DNA from: Pseudomonas sp. ADAK13
GTDB lineage: Bacteria; Pseudomonadota; Gammaproteobacteria; Pseudomonadales; Pseudomonadaceae
Direction: 5' to 3'
NCBI RefSeq assembly: GCF_012935715.1
Contig: NZ_CP052860.1
Coordinates: 1,798,001 to 1,862,000 of the forward strand
Length of the DNA stretch: 64,000 bases
The notes beneath the pieces are model-generated. The model saw only the letters and a list, made by a program, of their open reading frames with translations, was not told the DNA's origin and searched no databases. Every line of letters starts with the position of its first letter. Positions within the stretch are counted from its first letter, which is position 1. This document shows, piece by piece, positions 1 through 9,880 of this stretch. The position numbers and the translations under genes were made by a program.

Positions 1-1
1 C

Positions 2-1531
2 GGCAGCGGCAAGACCGAAGTCTATTTGCAGTTGATCCGCGAAACCCTCGAAGCCGGCAAACAGGCACTGGTGCTGATCCCCGAGATCAACCTCGGCCCG
101 CAAACCCTGGCGCGTTTCGAACAGCGCTTCAACGCGCGCATCGCCCTGGTGCACTCGGCGGTCAACGACCGCGAGCGCCTGGAATCCTGGCTCGCCGCCC
201 GGGACGGCGAGGCCGACATTATTATCGGCACCCGTTCGGCGCTGTTCACCCCGATGAAAAATCCCGGGCTGATCATCATCGACGAAGAACACGACGGCTC
301 CTATAAACAGCAGGAAGGCCTGCGCTACCACGCCCGCGACCTCGCGCTGGTGCGCGCCCGCCAGGAAAACATCCCGATTGTGCTGGGTTCGGCCACGCCC
401 TCCCTGGAAAGCCTGCACAACGCCTACACCGGCCGCTACGGCCTGCTGCGCCTCAACGAGCGGGCCGGCGGCGCCAAGCAGCCACGCTTCCTGCGCCTGG
501 ATGTAAAAAGTCGCCCGCTGGACAGCGGCATTTCCGGGCCGATGCAGCAAGCCATCGGGCAAACCCTCGCGGCGGGCCAGCAAGTGCTGGTGTTCCTCAA
601 CCGCCGGGGTTTTGCGCCGACGCTGCTGTGCCATGACTGTGGCTGGATGTCCGAGTGCAATCGCTGCGATGCGCGGATGACCGTGCACCAGCGCTCCGGC
701 GAGCTGCGCTGCCATCACTGCGGCCATGTGGAACGGGTGCCGCGTCACTGCCCGCAGTGCGGCAAAGTGGACTTGCGGCCGGTGGGTGCCGGCACCGAGC
801 GGGCCGAGGAGCGCTTGGGCATTCTGTTCCCGGATTACCCGGTATTGCGGGTCGACCGTGACAGCACCTCGCGCAAAGACGCGATGAATCAGCTGTTCGC
901 CACGATCCAGAAAGGCCAGCCCTGCATCCTGGTGGGCACCCAGATGCTTGCCAAGGGGCATCACTTCCCACGGGTGACCCTGGTGTCGATCCTGGATGCC
1001 GACGGCGGGTTGTTCTCCGGAGATTTTCGCGCCAGCGAGCGCATGGCCCAGCTGATCGTGCAGGTCGCAGGCCGGGCCGGGCGGGCCGAAGAGCCGGGCA
1101 AGGTGATCATCCAGACGCACCTGGCCGACCATCCATTGCTGATTCAACTGACAGAACAAGGCTACTTTGCCTTCGCCGAACAAGCCTTGAGCGAACGCCG
1201 CGCCGCCGGTTTGCCGCCGTTTGCGCACCTGGCGCTGCTGCGGGCCGAGGCGCACAAGCCCGGGCAGGCCGAAGGTTTCCTCGATGAAGCGTGCAGCGAG
1301 GCTGAACGTTTACTGGGGGAACTGGGTCTGACCGGCATCGAGCTGCTGGGCCCAGTGCCCGCCCCAATGGAACGCCGCGCCGGCCGCTACCGCGCCCAGC
1401 TACTCTTGCAAGCCAGTGCCCGTGCCCCGCTGCATCGTTTATTAAGCAGCTGGTTACTTGCCCTGGAGCAAATGCCGAGCGGTCGCCAAGTGAGATGGTC
1501 GCTGGACGTAGACCCGGTAGATTTGTACTAA
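2..1531 (+). CDS. priA: Primosomal protein N' (PriA helicase), 5'-truncated by window edge
   Basis: 3'-to-5' DNA helicase that reloads the replisome at stalled forks. The frame is open from base 2 and begins inside the Walker A loop (GSGKTEVY), so roughly the first 230 residues lie outside the window. Visible next are the DEEH helicase box ([14 protein letters not shown]), the strand-separating zinc-binding insert with four CxxC pairs (LCHDCGW, CNRCDAR, CHHCGH, CPQCGK) and the late helicase motif QVAGRAGR. About 509 residues are present, matching the C-terminal two thirds of a protein of about 740 residues. It ends 216 bases before argS, with a palindromic repeat between them. Identification is secure; the true start is not visible. 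Confidence 0.97.
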   Translation, partial: GSGKTEVYLQLIRETLEAGKQALVLIPEINLGPQTLARFEQRFNARIALVHSAVNDRERLESWLAARDGEADIIIGTRSALFTPMKNPGLIIIDEEHDGSYKQQEGLRYHARDLALVRARQENIPIVLGSATPSLESLHNAYTGRYGLLRLNERAGGAKQPRFLRLDVKSRPLDSGISGPMQQAIGQTLAAGQQVLVFLNRRGFAPTLLCHDCGWMSECNRCDARMTVHQRSGELRCHHCGHVERVPRHCPQCGKVDLRPVGAGTERAEERLGILFPDYPVLRVDRDSTSRKDAMNQLFATIQKGQPCILVGTQMLAKGHHFPRVTLVSILDADGGLFSGDFRASERMAQLIVQVAGRAGRAEEPGKVIIQTHLADHPLLIQLTEQGYFAFAEQALSERRAAGLPPFAHLALLRAEAHKPGQAEGFLDEACSEAERLLGELGLTGIELLGPVPAPMERRAGRYRAQLLLQASARAPLHRLLSSWLLALEQMPSGRQVRWSLDVDPVDLY

Positions 1532-1534
1532 CCC

Positions 1535-1632
1535 CCTGTGGCGAGGGAGCTTGCTCCCGCTGGAGTGCGAAGCGCTCCCAAAAGTGTGGGGCTGCTTCGC
1601 AGCCCAGCGGGAGCAAGCTCCCTCGCCACAGG
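1535..1632. repeat. Intergenic inverted repeat (R/REP-like, GGGAGCTTGCTCCC type)
   Basis: Long hairpin between priA and argS. The outer arms are near-perfect complements (cctgtggcgagggagcttg against caagctccctcgccacagg) and an inner pair (ctgggctgcgaagcagcc type) flanks the loop. The same element recurs at 24422-24519. It could act as a terminator or mRNA-stabilising structure, but the sequence supports only the repeat call. Confidence 0.85.
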
Positions 1633-1746
1633 TTAATCGTCCGTCAAGGTCCAGCGAAGGTTGGCAAGCCCGCCCGCGCCACGGATAATGCCCAGTTTTT
1701 CCACCTGCGCATCGCGCGCCACCGCTTGCGGTCGAAAGAGAACACG

Positions 1747-3483
1747 ATGAAAGACACCATTCGCCAGCTGATCCAACAAGCCCTCACCCAACTCGTCAAC
1801 GAAGGTGTGTTGCCTGAAGGCCTGACGCCGGCGATCCAGGTGGAAAATACCCGTGACAAGACCCACGGTGATTTCGCCAGCAACATTGCGATGATGCTGG
1901 CCAAGCCCGCCGGCCTGAAGCCACGCGACCTCGCGGAAAAAATCATCGCCGCGCTGCCGGCCGACCCGCAGGTCACCAAGGCGGAAATCGCCGGCCCTGG
2001 CTTTATCAACTTCTTCCAGAACACCCAGGCCCTGGCTTCGCGCCTGGACGCGGCCCTGGCCGACGCCAAAATCGGCGTGCGCAAGGCCGGCCCGGCACAG
2101 CGCGTAGCCATCGACCTGTCGGCACCGAACCTGGCCAAGGAAATGCACGTGGGCCACCTGCGCTCCACCATCATCGGCGATGGCGTGGCACGGGTCCTGG
2201 AGTTCCTCGGCGACGACGTGATCCGCCAGAACCACGTGGGCGACTGGGGCACCCAGTTCGGCATGTTGATGGCGTACTTGCAGGAAAACCCGATCACCAG
2301 CAACGAGCTGTCGGACCTGGAGAACTTCTACCGCGCCGCCAAGAAGCGTTTCGACGAATCCGAAGAGTTCGCCGACCGCGCCCGTGGCCTGGTGGTCAAG
2401 CTGCAAGCCGGCGATGCCGAATGCCTGGAGCTGTGGGGCCGCTTCCGCGAGATCTCGCTGTCCCACTGCCAGGAAATCTACGAGCTGCTCAACGTCAAAC
2501 TGACCATGGCCGACGTGATGGGCGAAAGCGCCTACAACGACGACCTGATCAACGTGGTCAACGACCTCAAGGCCAAGGGCCTGCTGGTTGAGAGCAACGG
2601 CGCCCAGTGCGTGTTCCTCGAAGAATTCAAGACCGCCGACGGCGACCCGCTGCCGGTGATCATCGTCAAGGCCGACGGCGGCTATCTCTACGCCACCACC
2701 GACCTGGCCGCCGTGCGCTACCGCAGCGGCGTGCTGAAAGCCGACCGCGCCCTGTATTTCGTTGACCAGCGCCAGGCCCTGCACTTCCAGCAAGTGTTCG
2801 AAGTGGCGCGCCGCGCCGGTTTCGTGACCCACCCGATGCAGATGGAGCACATGGGCTTCGGCACCATGAACGGCGCCGATGGCCGCCCGTTCAAGACCCG
2901 TGACGGCGGCACCGTGAAGCTGATCGACCTGCTGACCGAAGCCCAGGACCGCGCCTACAACCTGGTGAAGGAAAAGAACCCGGAGCTGGCCGAAGCCGAC
3001 CTGCGCAATATCGCCCGCGTGGTGGGGATTGGCGCGGTGAAATATGCCGACCTGTCCAAGCACCGCACCAGCGACTACAGCTTCAACTTCGAATTGATGC
3101 TCAACTTCGAAGGCAACACCGCGCCCTACCTGCTGTATGCCTACACCCGGGTAGCCGGTGTGTTCCGCAAGCTGGGCAAGGACTTCAGCGAAGTGGAAGG
3201 CCAGATCAACCTTGAAGCGCCGCACGAGCAGGAGCTGGCCGCCAAGCTGGCGCAATTCGGCGAAGTGCTGAACAGCGTCGGCGAAAAAGGCACGCCGCAC
3301 ATCCTTTGCACCTATTTGTACGAAGTCGCCGGTTTGTTCTCCAGCTTCTACGAGAACTGCCCGATCCTGACCGCAGACGACGAAGCCCAAAAGCAGAGCC
3401 GCCTGCGCCTCGCCGCACTGGCAGGACGGACCCTCAAGCAAGGCCTGGAGCTGTTGGGCCTGGAAACTCTGGAGCGTATGTAA
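1747..3483 (+). CDS. argS: Arginyl-tRNA synthetase
   Basis: Class I aminoacyl-tRNA synthetase charging tRNA-Arg, cytoplasmic. I chose the ATG at 1747 ([16 protein letters not shown]), giving 578 residues, the usual size; the frame is open further upstream but that part runs through the intergenic repeat. Visible are the N-terminal additional domain with the [10 protein letters not shown] motif (about residue 39), the signature HIGH variant [13 protein letters not shown] (about residue 133) and the C-terminal anticodon-binding helical domain ending near [15 protein letters not shown]. The next gene starts one base after the stop, so argS and the SPOR-domain gene are probably co-transcribed. 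Confidence 0.98.
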   Translation: MKDTIRQLIQQALTQLVNEGVLPEGLTPAIQVENTRDKTHGDFASNIAMMLAKPAGLKPRDLAEKIIAALPADPQVTKAEIAGPGFINFFQNTQALASRLDAALADAKIGVRKAGPAQRVAIDLSAPNLAKEMHVGHLRSTIIGDGVARVLEFLGDDVIRQNHVGDWGTQFGMLMAYLQENPITSNELSDLENFYRAAKKRFDESEEFADRARGLVVKLQAGDAECLELWGRFREISLSHCQEIYELLNVKLTMADVMGESAYNDDLINVVNDLKAKGLLVESNGAQCVFLEEFKTADGDPLPVIIVKADGGYLYATTDLAAVRYRSGVLKADRALYFVDQRQALHFQQVFEVARRAGFVTHPMQMEHMGFGTMNGADGRPFKTRDGGTVKLIDLLTEAQDRAYNLVKEKNPELAEADLRNIARVVGIGAVKYADLSKHRTSDYSFNFELMLNFEGNTAPYLLYAYTRVAGVFRKLGKDFSEVEGQINLEAPHEQELAAKLAQFGEVLNSVGEKGTPHILCTYLYEVAGLFSSFYENCPILTADDEAQKQSRLRLAALAGRTLKQGLELLGLETLERM

Positions 3484-3484
3484 G

Positions 3485-4189
3485 TTGGCTGCCAAGAAAA
3501 AACCTGCACCCAAGCGCGGCGCCAGCCGCTACCAGGCACCGGCGAAGAAACCTATCCCGGGCTGGATGTGGCTGGCGATCGGCCTGACGGTCGGCGCGTT
3601 TGTGGTGTTCCTGATGAAGCTGGACCCGGGCAAGGGCGATGACGTCAAACGGGTCAAGCAAGAGCAGCAGAAGGCCACGAAAATGGCCGAGGCGAACAAG
3701 ACCGTCCCTAGCCCGACAGCGCCGGTGAAGCCGAAGTACGACTTCTACACGCTGCTGCCGGAATCGGAAGTGATCGTGCCGCCGGATGCCGTGCCGGAGA
3801 AAACCCTGCCGACGCCGCAGCCTGTGCCGACCACACCGGTGACGCCGGCGGAAGCGGCGAAAATCGACACTGCCCGGGCCCAGGCTGCGTTGGCCGGGAT
3901 TACCCCGCCACCACCGCCGCCGGTTGCCACCACCAAGGCGGCGCCGGTGACCAAGTTCTTCCTGCAGGCGGGCTCGTTCCCGAAACAGGCAGATGCGGAC
4001 CGTGTACGTGCGCAGATTATTCTGCTGGGGCAGGCGGTGACGGTTGAATCGGGCACCGTGAAGGATGCGACCTGGTATCGCGTGCTGGTGGGGCCGTTCA
4101 GCAACCGTGAACAGCTGACCGTGGCCCAGAAGCAACTGGCGGGCGCAGGGTTTAGCAACCTGTTGTTACAACAACGCCAAAGCCGCTGA
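3485..4189 (+). CDS. SPOR-domain inner-membrane protein (FtsN-like)
   Basis: Predicted 234-residue bitopic membrane protein. It has a short basic cytoplasmic tail (MAAKKKPAPKRGASRYQAP), one transmembrane helix at about residues 24-44, a long Pro/Thr/Ala-rich periplasmic linker and a C-terminal SPOR domain (about 157-232, beginning KFFLQAGSFPKQADADRVRA). SPOR domains bind denuded peptidoglycan at the division septum. The layout is that of FtsN, but similarity is limited to the topology and the SPOR fold, so I give no symbol. Translation starts at TTG, one base after the argS stop; no other start keeps the basic tail intact. Confidence 0.85.
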   Translation: MAAKKKPAPKRGASRYQAPAKKPIPGWMWLAIGLTVGAFVVFLMKLDPGKGDDVKRVKQEQQKATKMAEANKTVPSPTAPVKPKYDFYTLLPESEVIVPPDAVPEKTLPTPQPVPTTPVTPAEAAKIDTARAQAALAGITPPPPPPVATTKAAPVTKFFLQAGSFPKQADADRVRAQIILLGQAVTVESGTVKDATWYRVLVGPFSNREQLTVAQKQLAGAGFSNLLLQQRQSR

Positions 4190-4213
4190 TTCCGGAAACA
4201 GCATCGGGTTAAA

Positions 4214-4390
4214 GTGGGAGCGGGCTTGCTGTGGTGAGCAGGCTTGCTGTGGTGAGCGGGCTTGCCCCGCGCTGGGCTGCGCAGCAGCCCCCAAAACTGG
4301 CAACGCCACCCGTCTGAAAAGATACTGTGCTCTTGTTGGGGCTGCTGCGCAGCCCAGCGCGGGGCAAGCCCGCTCACCACACGTCCTACA
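4214..4390. repeat. Composite intergenic repeat with tandem 18-bp units
   Basis: A palindromic element between the SPOR gene and hslV. Its left arm contains two head-to-tail copies of an 18-base unit (GGCTTGCTGTGGTGAGC plus A or G, 4223-4240 and 4241-4258), followed by a third, diverging unit that opens into a long inverted repeat (gccccgcgctgggctgcgcagcagcccc against its complement at about 4339-4370). Confidence 0.8.
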
Positions 4391-4464
4391 GTTGAAATCC
4401 CCCCCGCCACCCCCATATGAGTTCCATCAGGGCATTTTCGCCCCGCAGCGTGGAGACTCTCCCC

Positions 4465-4995
4465 TTGACCACCATCGTTTCAGTTCGCCGCCACGGCAAA
4501 GTCGTCATGGGCGGCGACGGCCAGGTTTCACTTGGCAATACCGTGATGAAAGGCAACGCGAAAAAAGTCCGTCGCCTGTACCACGGCCAGGTCCTCGCCG
4601 GTTTTGCCGGCGCCACCGCTGACGCCTTTACCCTGTTCGAGCGCTTTGAAGGCCAACTTGAGAAGCACCAAGGCCACCTGGTCCGTGCCGCCGTCGAACT
4701 CGCCAAAGAATGGCGCACCGACCGCTCCCTCAGCCGCCTGGAAGCCATGCTGGCCGTTGCCAACAAAGACGCCTCCCTGATCATCACCGGCAACGGCGAC
4801 GTGGTAGAACCCGAAGAAGGCTTGATCGCCATGGGTTCCGGCGGTGGTTATGCCCAGGCCGCAGCCAGCGCACTGCTGAAGAAAACCGACCTGTCGGCCC
4901 GGGAAATCGTCGAGACTGCCCTGGGTATCGCTGGCGACATCTGTGTCTTCACCAACCACAACCTGACCATTGAGGAGCAGGACCTCGCCGAATAA
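4465..4995 (+). CDS. hslV: HslV peptidase subunit of the HslUV (ClpQY) protease
   Basis: Threonine protease forming the double hexameric core of the HslUV ATP-dependent protease. The start is the TTG at 4465, because the mature enzyme must begin with the catalytic Thr-Thr dipeptide: the codons after the TTG read [19 protein letters not shown]. This gives 176 residues, the family norm. An upstream ATG at 4417 is in frame but would bury the catalytic threonine behind a 17-residue extension, so I reject it. Other visible features are the proteasome-like [14 protein letters not shown] segment and [11 protein letters not shown]. hslU follows after 38 bases, so the two subunits form one operon. Confidence 0.97.
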   Translation: MTTIVSVRRHGKVVMGGDGQVSLGNTVMKGNAKKVRRLYHGQVLAGFAGATADAFTLFERFEGQLEKHQGHLVRAAVELAKEWRTDRSLSRLEAMLAVANKDASLIITGNGDVVEPEEGLIAMGSGGGYAQAAASALLKKTDLSAREIVETALGIAGDICVFTNHNLTIEEQDLAE

Positions 4996-5033
4996 GCCGC
5001 AGGCTTATTCCCGCTTGAGGACCGCCAATTACT

Positions 5034-6371
5034 ATGTCCATGACTCCCCGCGAAATCGTCCATGAACTCAATCGCCATATCATCGGCCAGGACGATGCCA
5101 AGCGCGCCGTTGCCATCGCCCTGCGTAACCGCTGGCGCCGGATGCAACTGCCCGAAGAGTTGCGCGTTGAAGTAACTCCCAAGAACATCCTGATGATCGG
5201 CCCGACCGGTGTCGGTAAAACCGAAATCGCCCGACGCCTGGCCAAGCTGGCCAACGCGCCGTTCATCAAGGTCGAAGCCACCAAGTTCACCGAAGTCGGC
5301 TATGTAGGCCGTGACGTCGAGTCGATCATTCGTGACCTGGCCGACGCCGCCCTGAAACTGCTGCGCGAACAGGAAATGACCAAGGTCAGCCATCGTGCCG
5401 AAGACGCTGCCGAAGAACGCATCCTCGACGCCCTGCTGCCACCGGCACGCATGGGCTTCAACGAAGACGCCGCGCCGAGCTCGGATTCCAACACCCGTCA
5501 GCTGTTCCGCAAGCGCCTGCGTGAAGGCCAGCTGGATGACAAGGAAATCGAGATCGAAGTCGCCGAAGTCTCCGGTGTCGACATCTCCGCACCGCCTGGC
5601 ATGGAAGAAATGACCAGCCAGCTGCAGAACCTGTTCGCCAACATGGGCAAGGGCAAGAAGAAAAGCCGCAAGCTCAAGGTCAAGGACGCGCTGAAACTGG
5701 TGCGTGACGAAGAGGCCGGGCGTCTGGTCAACGAGGAAGAACTCAAGGCCAAGGCCCTCGAGGCGGTCGAGCAACACGGCATCGTGTTTATCGACGAGAT
5801 CGACAAGGTCGCCAAGCGCGGTAACTCCGGCGGGGTCGATGTGTCCCGCGAGGGCGTACAGCGCGACCTGCTGCCGCTGATCGAAGGCTGCACGGTGAAC
5901 ACCAAGCTGGGCATGGTCAAGACCGACCACATCCTGTTTATCGCCTCCGGTGCGTTCCACCTGAGCAAGCCAAGCGACCTGGTGCCGGAGCTGCAAGGCC
6001 GTCTGCCGATTCGGGTTGAGCTGAAAGCACTGACACCGGGCGATTTCGAACGCATCCTCAGCGAGCCGCATGCGTCGCTGACCGAGCAATACCGCGAGCT
6101 GCTGAAAACCGAAGGCCTGGGGATAGAGTTCCTGCCGGACGGTATCAAGCGTCTGGCGGAGATTGCCTGGCAGGTCAACGAGAAGACCGAAAACATCGGC
6201 GCCCGTCGCCTGCACACCCTGCTTGAGCGCCTGCTGGAGGAAGTGTCCTTCAGTGCCGGCGACATGGCGGGCGCGCAGAACGGCGAGGCGATCAAGATCG
6301 ACGCCGACTACGTCAATAGCCACTTGGGCGAATTGGCGCAGAACGAAGATCTGTCTCGTTATATCCTGTAG
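5034..6371 (+). CDS. hslU: HslU ATPase subunit of the HslUV (ClpYQ) protease
   Basis: AAA+ unfoldase that feeds substrates to HslV. The 445-residue length is typical. Visible features are the N-terminal segment ([24 protein letters not shown]), Walker A ([14 protein letters not shown], about residue 57), the pore-loop GYVGRDVES, the family-specific intermediate domain (about 110-240, charged and helical), Walker B (IVFIDEIDK), the sensor region [12 protein letters not shown] and the extreme C-terminal tail EDLSRYIL, which docks into HslV. It is preceded by a ribosome-binding site and follows hslV closely. Confidence 0.98.
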   Translation: MSMTPREIVHELNRHIIGQDDAKRAVAIALRNRWRRMQLPEELRVEVTPKNILMIGPTGVGKTEIARRLAKLANAPFIKVEATKFTEVGYVGRDVESIIRDLADAALKLLREQEMTKVSHRAEDAAEERILDALLPPARMGFNEDAAPSSDSNTRQLFRKRLREGQLDDKEIEIEVAEVSGVDISAPPGMEEMTSQLQNLFANMGKGKKKSRKLKVKDALKLVRDEEAGRLVNEEELKAKALEAVEQHGIVFIDEIDKVAKRGNSGGVDVSREGVQRDLLPLIEGCTVNTKLGMVKTDHILFIASGAFHLSKPSDLVPELQGRLPIRVELKALTPGDFERILSEPHASLTEQYRELLKTEGLGIEFLPDGIKRLAEIAWQVNEKTENIGARRLHTLLERLLEEVSFSAGDMAGAQNGEAIKIDADYVNSHLGELAQNEDLSRYIL

Positions 6372-6386
6372 GTCATGTGAACCCCC

Positions 6387-6454
6387 TGCAGGAGCCCGGC
6401 TTGCCGGCGATGGCGACCTTGAAATCGCCATCGCCGGCAAGCCGGGCTCCTGCA
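6387..6454. repeat. Intergenic inverted repeat (REP-like, GGAGCCCGGCTTGCCGGCGATGGC type)
   Basis: Near-perfect 68-base palindrome between hslU and the DUF971 gene: tgcaggagcccggcttgcc and its exact complement flank a short spacer. It is a compact version of the GGCTTGCCNGCGATNGC class repeated through the window. Confidence 0.88.
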
Positions 6455-6474
6455 TGATCTGCTCGGATCCCGTC

Positions 6475-6852
6475 ATGACCAAACTACCTACCGCCATCAA
6501 CCTGCACAAAGCCTCCAGGACCCTGGGCCTTACCTACGGTCCCGACGAGGTCTATCAGCTGCCCGCCGAATTCCTGCGGGTGCACTCCCCTTCCGCCGAG
6601 GTCCAGGGCCACGGCAAGCCGATCCTGCAATTCGGCAAGCTCAATGTCGGTTTGACCAAGATCGAACCCGCCGGCCAATACGCACTGAAATTGACCTTCG
6701 ACGACGGCCATGACAGCGGATTGTTCACCTGGGACTACCTCTATCAACTTGCCGTGCGTCAGGACGCGCTGTGGGCTGACTATCTTGCCGAGCTGAAAGC
6801 CGCCGGAAAAACCCGCGACCCGAGCCAGTCGGTCGTGCGGCTGATGCTCTAG
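6475..6852 (+). CDS. DUF971 protein (gamma-butyrobetaine hydroxylase-like N-terminal domain)
   Basis: Small 125-residue cytosolic protein made of one DUF971 domain, the fold also found at the N-terminus of gamma-butyrobetaine hydroxylases. Characteristic segments are LGLTYGPDEVYQLPAEFLRV, the mid-domain VGLTKIEPAGQYALKLTFDDGHDSG and LFTWDYLYQLA. The start is the ATG at 6475, 21 bases after a palindrome; longer upstream reading would run through hslU. The biochemical role of stand-alone members is not established, although some relatives have been linked to iron-sulfur protein maturation. It lies between hslU and phaC1, a position I recall as conserved in pseudomonads. Confidence 0.85.
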   Translation: MTKLPTAINLHKASRTLGLTYGPDEVYQLPAEFLRVHSPSAEVQGHGKPILQFGKLNVGLTKIEPAGQYALKLTFDDGHDSGLFTWDYLYQLAVRQDALWADYLAELKAAGKTRDPSQSVVRLML

Positions 6853-6970
6853 CTCAGGCCTTTTGCTCATTAGTGGGCATTTTCTAATTCCATCTGCTTG
6901 AATGCCCCTCTGTCGTGGCCAACGATTGGCCCGCTTGCGAAAAAAATTAAACTCGGGTAACCAATGGAAC

Positions 6971-6986
6971 TGGCAAGTTCCCTGCA
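6971..6986 (+). promoter_or_regulatory. Candidate sigma-54 promoter of phaC1
   Basis: The sequence TGGCAAGTTCCCTGCA has GG and GC separated by exactly ten bases and agrees well with the sigma-54 consensus TGGCAC-N5-TTGC. It lies 116 bases before the phaC1 start, leaving a leader of about 100 bases. A sigma-54 promoter was proposed for phaC1 in P. aeruginosa, which supports the reading; the activator is unknown from sequence. Confidence 0.6.
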
Positions 6987-7101
6987 TTTGACGATGCGGT
7001 ATTAACGGTCACCCGAGCAGTAGTACCAGGCTGTGCTGTGTGGCAAGTAGTGGTACACAGCGGTACCCGGTACTCGTCTGTCGGACAATGGAGCGTCGTA
7101 G

Positions 7102-8781
7102 ATGAGTAACAAGAACAACGATGACTTGAAACGCCAGGCCTCGGAAAACACCCTGGGGCTGAACCCGATCATCGCGTTACGGAAAAAGGATTTACTGGCA
7201 TCCGCTCGGATGGTGCTGACCCAGGCCATCAAACAACCGTTGCACAGCGTCAAGCACGTCGCGCATTTTGGCGTCGAATTGAAGAACGTGGTGTTCGGCA
7301 AATCACAGCTGACACCCGAGAGCGACGACCGTCGTTTCAACGACCCGGCGTGGACCCAGAACCCGCTCTACAAACGTTACCTGCAAACCTACCTGGCGTG
7401 GCGCAAGGAGCTGCACGACTGGATCGCCGACAGCAACCTGTCGGAACACGACATCAGCCGCGGCCACTTCGTCATCAACCTGATGACCGAAGCCATGGCA
7501 CCCACCAACAGCGCGGCCAACCCGGCGGCGGTCAAACGCTTCTTCGAGACCGGTGGCAAAAGCCTGCTGGATGGCCTGTCACACCTGGCCAAAGACATGG
7601 TGCACAACGGCGGTATGCCGAGCCAGGTCAACATGGGCGCTTTTGAAGTGGGCAAAAGCCTGGGCACCACCGAAGGCGCCGTGGTGTTTCGCAACGACGT
7701 GCTGGAGCTGATCCAGTACCGGCCGATCACCGAACAGGTGCACGAACGCCCGCTGCTGGTGGTACCGCCGCAGATCAACAAGTTCTATGTATTCGACCTG
7801 AGCCCGGACAAGAGCCTGGCGCGCTTCTGCCTGCGCAATAACCAACAGACCTTTATCGTCAGCTGGCGCAACCCGACCAAGGCCCAGCGCGAGTGGGGCC
7901 TGTCGACTTATATCGAGGCGCTCAAAGAAGCGGTCGATGTGGTGACGGCGATCACCGGCAGTAAAGACATCAACATGCTCGGCGCCTGCTCCGGCGGCAT
8001 CACCTGCACCGCGCTGCTGGGCCACTACGCGGCGCTGGGCGAGAAGAAGGTCAACGCCCTGACCCTGCTGGTGAGCGTGCTGGACACCACCCTGGACACC
8101 CAGGTGGCGCTGTTCGTCGACGAGCAGACCCTGGAGGCGGCCAAGCGCCACTCCTACCAGGCCGGCGTGCTGGAAGGCCGCGACATGGCCAAGGTGTTTG
8201 CCTGGATGCGCCCCAATGACCTGATCTGGAATTACTGGGTCAACAACTACCTGCTGGGCAACGAGCCGCCGGTGTTCGACATCCTGTTCTGGAACAACGA
8301 CACCACCCGTCTGCCCGCCGCATTCCATGGCGACCTGATCGAGCTGTTCAAGAACAACCCGCTGGTGCGCGCCAATGCCCTGGAAGTGTGCGGCACGCCG
8401 ATCGACCTGAAGCAGGTGACCGCCGATATCTACTCCCTGGCCGGCACCAACGACCACATCACGCCGTGGCAGTCCTGCTACAAGTCGGCACAGCTGTTTG
8501 GTGGCAAGGTGGAGTTCGTGCTGTCCAGCAGCGGGCATATCCAGAGCATCCTGAATCCGCCGGGCAACCCCAAGTCGCGCTACCAGACCAGCGATACGAT
8601 GCCGGGCAAAGCGCTGGATTGGCAGGAAAATGCCACCAAGCACACTGATTCATGGTGGCTGCACTGGCAGGCGTGGCAGGCGGAGCGGTCGGGCAAGCTG
8701 AAAAAGGCGCCGACCGCACTGGGCAATAAAGCGTACGCAGCGGCTGAAGCGGCGCCGGGCACTTACGTACACGAAAGGTAG
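7102..8781 (+). CDS. phaC1: Class II PHA synthase 1 (medium-chain-length)
   Basis: Polymerises (R)-3-hydroxyacyl-CoA of medium chain length into polyhydroxyalkanoate at the granule surface. The 559-residue length is standard for PhaC1. The catalytic triad can be placed exactly: Cys296 in the lipase-like box GACSGG, Asp451 in GTNDHITPW and His479 in SSGHIQSILNPPGN. The start ATG follows a GGAG at 7090-7093. It begins the plus-strand operon-like series phaC1-phaZ-phaC2-phaD. Regulation visible in the sequence comprises a sigma-54-like promoter upstream and A-rich Hfq/Crc-type motifs right after the start codon. The paralogue PhaC2 is encoded 1.1 kb downstream. Confidence 0.98.
   Translation: MSNKNNDDLKRQASENTLGLNPIIALRKKDLLASARMVLTQAIKQPLHSVKHVAHFGVELKNVVFGKSQLTPESDDRRFNDPAWTQNPLYKRYLQTYLAWRKELHDWIADSNLSEHDISRGHFVINLMTEAMAPTNSAANPAAVKRFFETGGKSLLDGLSHLAKDMVHNGGMPSQVNMGAFEVGKSLGTTEGAVVFRNDVLELIQYRPITEQVHERPLLVVPPQINKFYVFDLSPDKSLARFCLRNNQQTFIVSWRNPTKAQREWGLSTYIEALKEAVDVVTAITGSKDINMLGACSGGITCTALLGHYAALGEKKVNALTLLVSVLDTTLDTQVALFVDEQTLEAAKRHSYQAGVLEGRDMAKVFAWMRPNDLIWNYWVNNYLLGNEPPVFDILFWNNDTTRLPAAFHGDLIELFKNNPLVRANALEVCGTPIDLKQVTADIYSLAGTNDHITPWQSCYKSAQLFGGKVEFVLSSSGHIQSILNPPGNPKSRYQTSDTMPGKALDWQENATKHTDSWWLHWQAWQAERSGKLKKAPTALGNKAYAAAEAAPGTYVHER
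7108..7118 (+). promoter_or_regulatory. Hfq/Crc-type A-rich motif at the phaC1 translation start
   Basis: Overlapping matches to AANAANAA (AACAAGAA and AAGAACAA) begin six bases after the A of the phaC1 start codon. Crc with Hfq is known to inhibit phaC1 translation in P. putida through an A-rich site at the same place, so this is a plausible catabolite-repression target. Confidence 0.55.
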
Positions 8782-8797
8782 GCTGGAACGGGATCTA

Positions 8798-8884
8798 CTG
8801 TAGGAGCTGGCTTGCCTGCGATGGCATCAACTCGGCGTGCCAGATACACCGCGGTGTCTGCATCGCAGGCAAGCCAGCTCCCAC
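8798..8884. repeat. Intergenic inverted repeat (REP-like, GGAGCTGGCTTGCCTGCGATGGC type)
   Basis: Two inverted copies (taggagctggcttgcctgcgat and atcgcaggcaagccagctccca) flank a spacer of about 40 bases between phaC1 and phaZ. The arrangement is that of a REPIN doublet. Confidence 0.88.
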
Positions 8885-8933
8885 ACTGACCGTTTTCCGG
8901 CAGGGAAATAGCGCCATTTCACAGGGTACGAGC

Positions 8934-9779
8934 ATGCCGCAACCGTTCATCTTCCGTACCATCGACCTGGATGGCCAAGCCATCCGCACGGCGGTACGCC
9001 CGGGCAAGCCTCACTTGACGCCGCTGCTGATTTTCAACGGCATCGGCGCCAACCTTGAGCTGGTGTTTCCGTTCGTCCAGGCCCTGGACCCGGACCTGGA
9101 AGTGATTGCCTTTGATGTGCCGGGCGTCGGCGGTTCGTCGACGCCCAGCCGGCCTTATCGTTTCCCTGGCCTGGCCAAGCTCACCGCACGCATGCTCGAT
9201 TACTTGGACTATGGCCAGGTCAACGCGGTAGGCGTTTCCTGGGGCGGGGCACTGGCGCAGCAGTTTGCGTATGACTACCCGGAGCGCTGCAAGAAGCTGA
9301 TTCTCGCCGCCACCGCCGCCGGTGCCTTCATGGTGCCGGGCAAACCCAAAGTCTTGTGGTTGATGGCCAGCCCCAGGCGCTATATCCAGCCGTCCCACGT
9401 GGTGCGCATTGCGCCGATGATCTACGGCGGCTCCTTCCGCCGGGATTCGAAACTGGCCGCCGAACACGCCAGCAAAGTGCGTTCGGCGGGCAAGCTGGGT
9501 TACTACTGGCAACTGTTCGCCGGGCTTGGCTGGACCAGCATCCACTGGCTGCACAAGATCAAGCAGCCGACCCTGGTGCTGGCCGGCGATGACGACCCGC
9601 TGATCCCGCTGGTCAACATGCGCATGCTGGCCTGGCGCATACCCAACGCCCAACTGCACATCATCGACGACGGTCATCTGTTCCTGATTACCCGGGCCGA
9701 AGCGGTGGCGCCGATCATCATGAAGTTTCTCCAGGAGGAACGCCTGCGGGCGGTGATTCACCCGCAACCCGCGCTTTAG
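8934..9779 (+). CDS. phaZ: Intracellular PHA depolymerase
   Basis: Alpha/beta-hydrolase that degrades stored medium-chain-length PHA and so balances synthase activity at the granule. It is 281 residues long, close to the family's usual 283. The triad is visible as Ser102 in GVSWGG, Asp221 in AGDDDPLIP and His248 in DDGHLFLITR. It lies between the two synthase genes in the standard order. A REP doublet precedes the gene, so independent transcription or processing from phaC1 is possible. Confidence 0.97.
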   Translation: MPQPFIFRTIDLDGQAIRTAVRPGKPHLTPLLIFNGIGANLELVFPFVQALDPDLEVIAFDVPGVGGSSTPSRPYRFPGLAKLTARMLDYLDYGQVNAVGVSWGGALAQQFAYDYPERCKKLILAATAAGAFMVPGKPKVLWLMASPRRYIQPSHVVRIAPMIYGGSFRRDSKLAAEHASKVRSAGKLGYYWQLFAGLGWTSIHWLHKIKQPTLVLAGDDDPLIPLVNMRMLAWRIPNAQLHIIDDGHLFLITRAEAVAPIIMKFLQEERLRAVIHPQPAL

Positions 9780-9880
9780 ACGGTGGCGGTCAGGACGACC
9801 GCACCGCGCAACTTGGCCAGAACCGACTATGGTTCTGAATTGGCGTGCTTGTTGATGGCTTGACGAAGGAGTGTTGGCGC

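Noticed and set aside
1633..3513. Minus-strand open frame of 626 codons opposite argS
   Set aside because: Antisense shadow: the argS product on the other strand carries all class I synthetase motifs.
4223..4258. Short tandem repeat considered as a CRISPR array
   Set aside because: Units abut without spacers, number only two or three, and belong to an R-type palindrome; no cas gene is present.
4417..4464. Upstream ATG as the hslV start
   Set aside because: It would place 17 residues before the catalytic N-terminal threonine; the TTG at 4465 leaves TTIVSV as mature start.
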